A stretch of 21,942 nucleotides of DNA from Phoronis ovalis (Eukaryota > Phoronida > Phoronidae), in the NCBI GenBank assembly GCA_028565635.1, contig JAOXYB010062056.1, forward strand, positions 2,943 to 24,884, written 5' to 3'. Every line of letters starts with the position of its first letter. Positions within the stretch are counted from its first letter, which is position 1. The notes under the pieces are model-generated. The model was given only the letters and a program-made list of their open reading frames with translations, had not been told where the DNA came from and made no database searches. Shown in pieces: positions 19,999-21,942 of the stretch. The translations under genes were made by a program, and so were the position numbers.

Positions 19999-21410
19999 CT
20001 AAAATTGAGATAAGAAATATATATACAGTATTGGTTAAAAGAATTCGAAGTGACACTTATAGTCTTCTATTTATTTCTTCAGCAAACTTTTCAGATGTGT
20101 CCATTGAGAGGGGCTTCTTTATTGCATCATTAGCTTTGTTTAACGGGGAACGTTCGAACATGTTTTTACATTAAAAAAGCTAAATGTTAGCTCTAAAATA
20201 CCACAAAAATCTTTTTTTTTCGGAATGGGATAATTCACCATAGTTCATTCCATACCTGCAGCTAAAACTAAATTTGCCAGATATGTATTTTCGTCTTCAT
20301 TATCTATGACAACAATTCTTCCACCGTTAAAATCATTCTCACAATAAGACTTAGCTTCAGTGTAGTTTGTGTTAATATTGACCAGCTTGTAACAAGATCC
20401 ATGATTGATTAATTCATCTGTATAGCCAACTGGGCAGTCTGATTGAAAACGTGAAACACAGATTTAGTTACAGGAAAAAAATATGTTTTTACTTTTATCA
20501 ATCTGCATTACTAAAATTAAAACTTTAAAACAATAATTAAACATTGTCCGTATACTTCTTATAATGAAAAGCAAAAAAAAAAGAGTTTGTAAAGTTACAA
20601 CCTGTATAACATGAGGACATTCCCTTATACTTTCGATCCCCCCAAAAATTTGGCCATCTATTTTTTAGATGAAAAACATTTGGTGCCGCTACGTCTTTTT
20701 GCTTAGGTGACAACAAATTAAAAACGCTAAAACAAGAATTTTGATTGCCGATGGGTAACCTATTAGTGACTGCTATTTTGCGCCATACAGGCGAAAAGTT
20801 GGAAATTCAAGTAAAATGACATAGAATGAAACAAACAATTGCGGACTTCATCGCGTACAATAGATGTAAGACAAAATACAAAACACAATGTCCTACTTGC
20901 TTGATCAGCTTTAATGGTTGCTTCATAGAATGCATTGATAAAACCGAATAAAACGAGATCATATTATTCAAATATTTACAATGGACACTAGATAACAACA
21001 AAACAAGTTAAGTATTGTTTTTATTTATCTTCATCCCGATTTTACTTGAATTTCGAATAGTTCAGGAATTTAATTAATAAAAGCAGTTAGCATGAAGCTT
21101 ATTTTAAAAAATCGTCCATGCACCATCAAATACCACGACCTAAGTTTAAAACTTTGCGGAATGTTTCACTGGGAGTAATTACTTTATTTAAACAACCACC
21201 TGTTGTGAAGAGCTTTACACCATCATGTTTTTGGAATCATTCAAGATTATTTAGAACAAAGCCACCGACTAATTCATGTAATAGCCATGTAACAATGTAT
21301 ACCTTTTCGTTTCGGCATTTCGCACGTGAAACCTTCAAGTTGTTTATTAGGTGAGTAGTCCATAGCCAGATACCGGATTGCACTACTTGTACCATAAACC
21401 ACAATAGTTT
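19784..21410 (-). CDS. C-type lectin-domain protein, 3' part (three exons)
   Basis: Exons 21410-21303, 20438-20256 and 19998-19784 on the minus strand join with GT-AG introns, all phase 1, ending in TAG at 19784. The last two exons make one complete long-form C-type lectin domain: DCPVGYTDELINHGSCYKL (N-terminal hairpin), SYCEND, RIGAVWQSGS, GAPNNLGQENCVF, KWNNNACP and PFLCEIP, then a five-residue tail. Six cysteines occupy the canonical positions and one is extra (AVCMY). The protein is presumably secreted or membrane-bound, in immune or adhesion recognition. The sugar-binding EPN/QPD motif reads APN and WND reads WNN, so classical calcium-dependent binding is doubtful. No signal peptide or start was found; the gene continues rightward. 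Confidence 0.88.
19999..20255 (-). other. Lectin gene intron (last)
   Basis: 257-nt GT-AG intron, phase 1, splitting the domain between its two halves. Nothing else recognised. Confidence 0.8.
20256..20438 (-). CDS. C-type lectin gene, middle exon (N-terminal half of the domain)
   Basis: Acceptor ATCAG opposite 20439-20443, donor GTATGG opposite 20250-20255, 183 nt, phase 1 on both sides. It encodes CPVGYTDELINHGSCYKL, NTNYTEAKSYCENDFNGG and RIVVIDNEDENTYLANLVLA. The spacing CP, SCYK, YC and the aliphatic strand before the DNEDE segment are standard for the first half of a long-form domain. NYT is a potential N-glycosylation site. Confidence 0.92.
20439..21302 (-). other. Lectin gene intron (upstream), 864 nt
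   Basis: GT-AG intron, phase 1, falling at a domain boundary. The 64-codon minus-strand frame 20807-21001 within it starts MLLSSVHCKYLNN and might be mistaken for a signal peptide. It has no usable donor in the right phase, and I treat it as intronic. Confidence 0.65.
21303..21410 (-). CDS. Probable upstream exon of the lectin gene (tail of a preceding C-type lectin domain)
   Basis: Acceptor TTTAAACAG opposite 21411-21419, donor GTATAC opposite 21297-21302, 108 nt with phase 1 on both sides, exactly what the next exon needs (G plus AC makes Asp). It encodes TIVVYGTSSAIRYLAMDY, SPNKQLEGFTCEMPKRK. GFTCEMP matches the usual close of a C-type lectin domain, and VVYG and YLAMDYS sit where CVVY and WxxxDCS would be. 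If so, the tryptophan and two paired cysteines are replaced. No start codon or start of the preceding domain was found to the right. Confidence 0.65.
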
Positions 21411-21632
21411 CTGTTTAAATAATATATAGCAAAGCAGGCATATTGACGGACACCAATTAATACAAAATACTAGTAGACTAGGATTATTATTTTTTTCAGT
21501 TAAAATACATCAACTGTCATATATAAAACAGCAATGTGATGCACAGATTAGCGAATATTGTTCGGCACAATTTATTCACATTTTATACTTTAAGTTAAAT
21601 TTCTAATTAAATGAAAAATAGACATACAAAAG
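21411..21632. other. AT-rich flank, no exon found
   Basis: I looked here for a further lectin exon ending in phase 1 and found none. It is presumably intron of the same gene. Confidence 0.5.
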
Positions 21633-21942
21633 TATATACATGTATATCTTGAAAGTAAGCAACTTCCTCAAACTTTCAAGTCTGTAAATTAGTTTTCTCT
21701 CAATAGGTCATTTTGAGTTAAAAAGTTAAATTTTGGAAATATAAAATTCCAAAGAATACAAGTCAAAAACTACTAAAGTTATATAGTTGAAACTTATATT
21801 CTTTTGAATTGTACGTTTCAAAAATGTATAGTTTTAACTCAAAATGGCCATTAATTGTACATGGTCACATATCCTATTTAGAGAAAAATAAGTTACAGAT
21901 TTGAAAGTTTGAGAATGTTGTTTACTTTCAATATACATATAT
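21633..21942. repeat. Imperfect palindrome / foldback element at the right edge
   Basis: The left arm tgaaagtaagcaacttcctc and aaactttcaagtctgtaa, at 21650-21688, is mirrored by the complement of the right end (tgaaagtaaacaacattctc and aaactttcaaatctgtaa). Inner words pair too: ttttctctcaatagg with ttttctctaaatagg, and cattttgagttaaaa with its complement ttttaactcaaaatg (about 21834-21848). About 25 bp is inserted in the right arm. The outer limits may extend past the window. No coding content; MITE or foldback type. Confidence 0.8.

Noticed and set aside
19784-20174. Plus-strand open frames across the lectin's last exon (80 and 133 codons)
   Set aside because: They are antisense shadows of the minus-strand lectin exon, with no motifs of their own.
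20807-21001. Possible signal-peptide exon of the lectin (MLLSSVHCKYLNN or the internal MISFYSVLS)
   Set aside because: It lies downstream of a better exon (21303-21410) whose phase joins directly to 20438. It lacks a convincing donor and cleavage site.
1-21942. CRISPR arrays, operons, bacterial mobile elements, rRNA or tRNA genes
   Set aside because: No evenly spaced identical repeats with unique spacers, no cloverleaf and no rRNA-like conserved blocks were seen. The sequence is clearly eukaryotic with spliced genes.

Overview
This is about 22 kb of AT-rich animal nuclear DNA: intron-rich, sparsely coding and full of decayed repeats. Splice sites follow the metazoan GT-AG pattern. The two genes (an ABCB-type multidrug exporter and a C-type lectin), the frequent tacatgta words and the repeat types suggest a marine invertebrate, possibly a mollusc or another lophotrochozoan. 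That placement is a guess.

Positions 1-8137, minus strand: the 5' part of an ABCB1/P-glycoprotein-like gene. Ten coding exons join in one frame with every splice phase agreeing (1689 nt, 563 codons). They encode a long hydrophilic N-terminal tail (about 163 residues), all six helices of the first membrane domain and the first strand of NBD1. Walker A onward, the second membrane domain and NBD2 lie beyond the left edge. A likely acceptor just upstream of the ATG suggests a non-coding first exon further right. The introns hold diverged duplicated blocks and a palindrome-bounded simple-sequence element.

Positions 8138-19783: 11.6 kb in which I can support no gene. It holds a 312-bp hairpin-forming inverted repeat (9581-9892), a 4 x 35-bp minisatellite (12781-12920), two diverged tandem duplications (11925-12210 and 13186-13710), a probable non-autonomous element with cgattatt motifs (13720-14335), a rearranged Penelope-like retroelement fragment between 58-bp inverted repeats (16403-16716), and a degenerate repeat carrying eight TGACCT and one AGGTCA nuclear-receptor half-sites (17040-17480).

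Positions 19784-21410, minus strand: the 3' end of a C-type lectin-domain gene. Three exons are joined by phase-1 introns. The last two form one complete C-type lectin domain with degenerate calcium/sugar-binding motifs. The exon before them looks like the tail of a preceding lectin domain, which suggests a multi-domain protein. Its 5' end is outside the window or unrecognised. The right edge is an imperfect palindrome of at least 310 bp (21633-21942).

I found no convincing new biological system. The best leads are the extended tail and heavily glycosylatable loop of the exporter, the degenerate tandem lectin, the hairpin element at 9581 and the half-site array at 17040. The two genes share a strand but nothing in the sequence links their functions.
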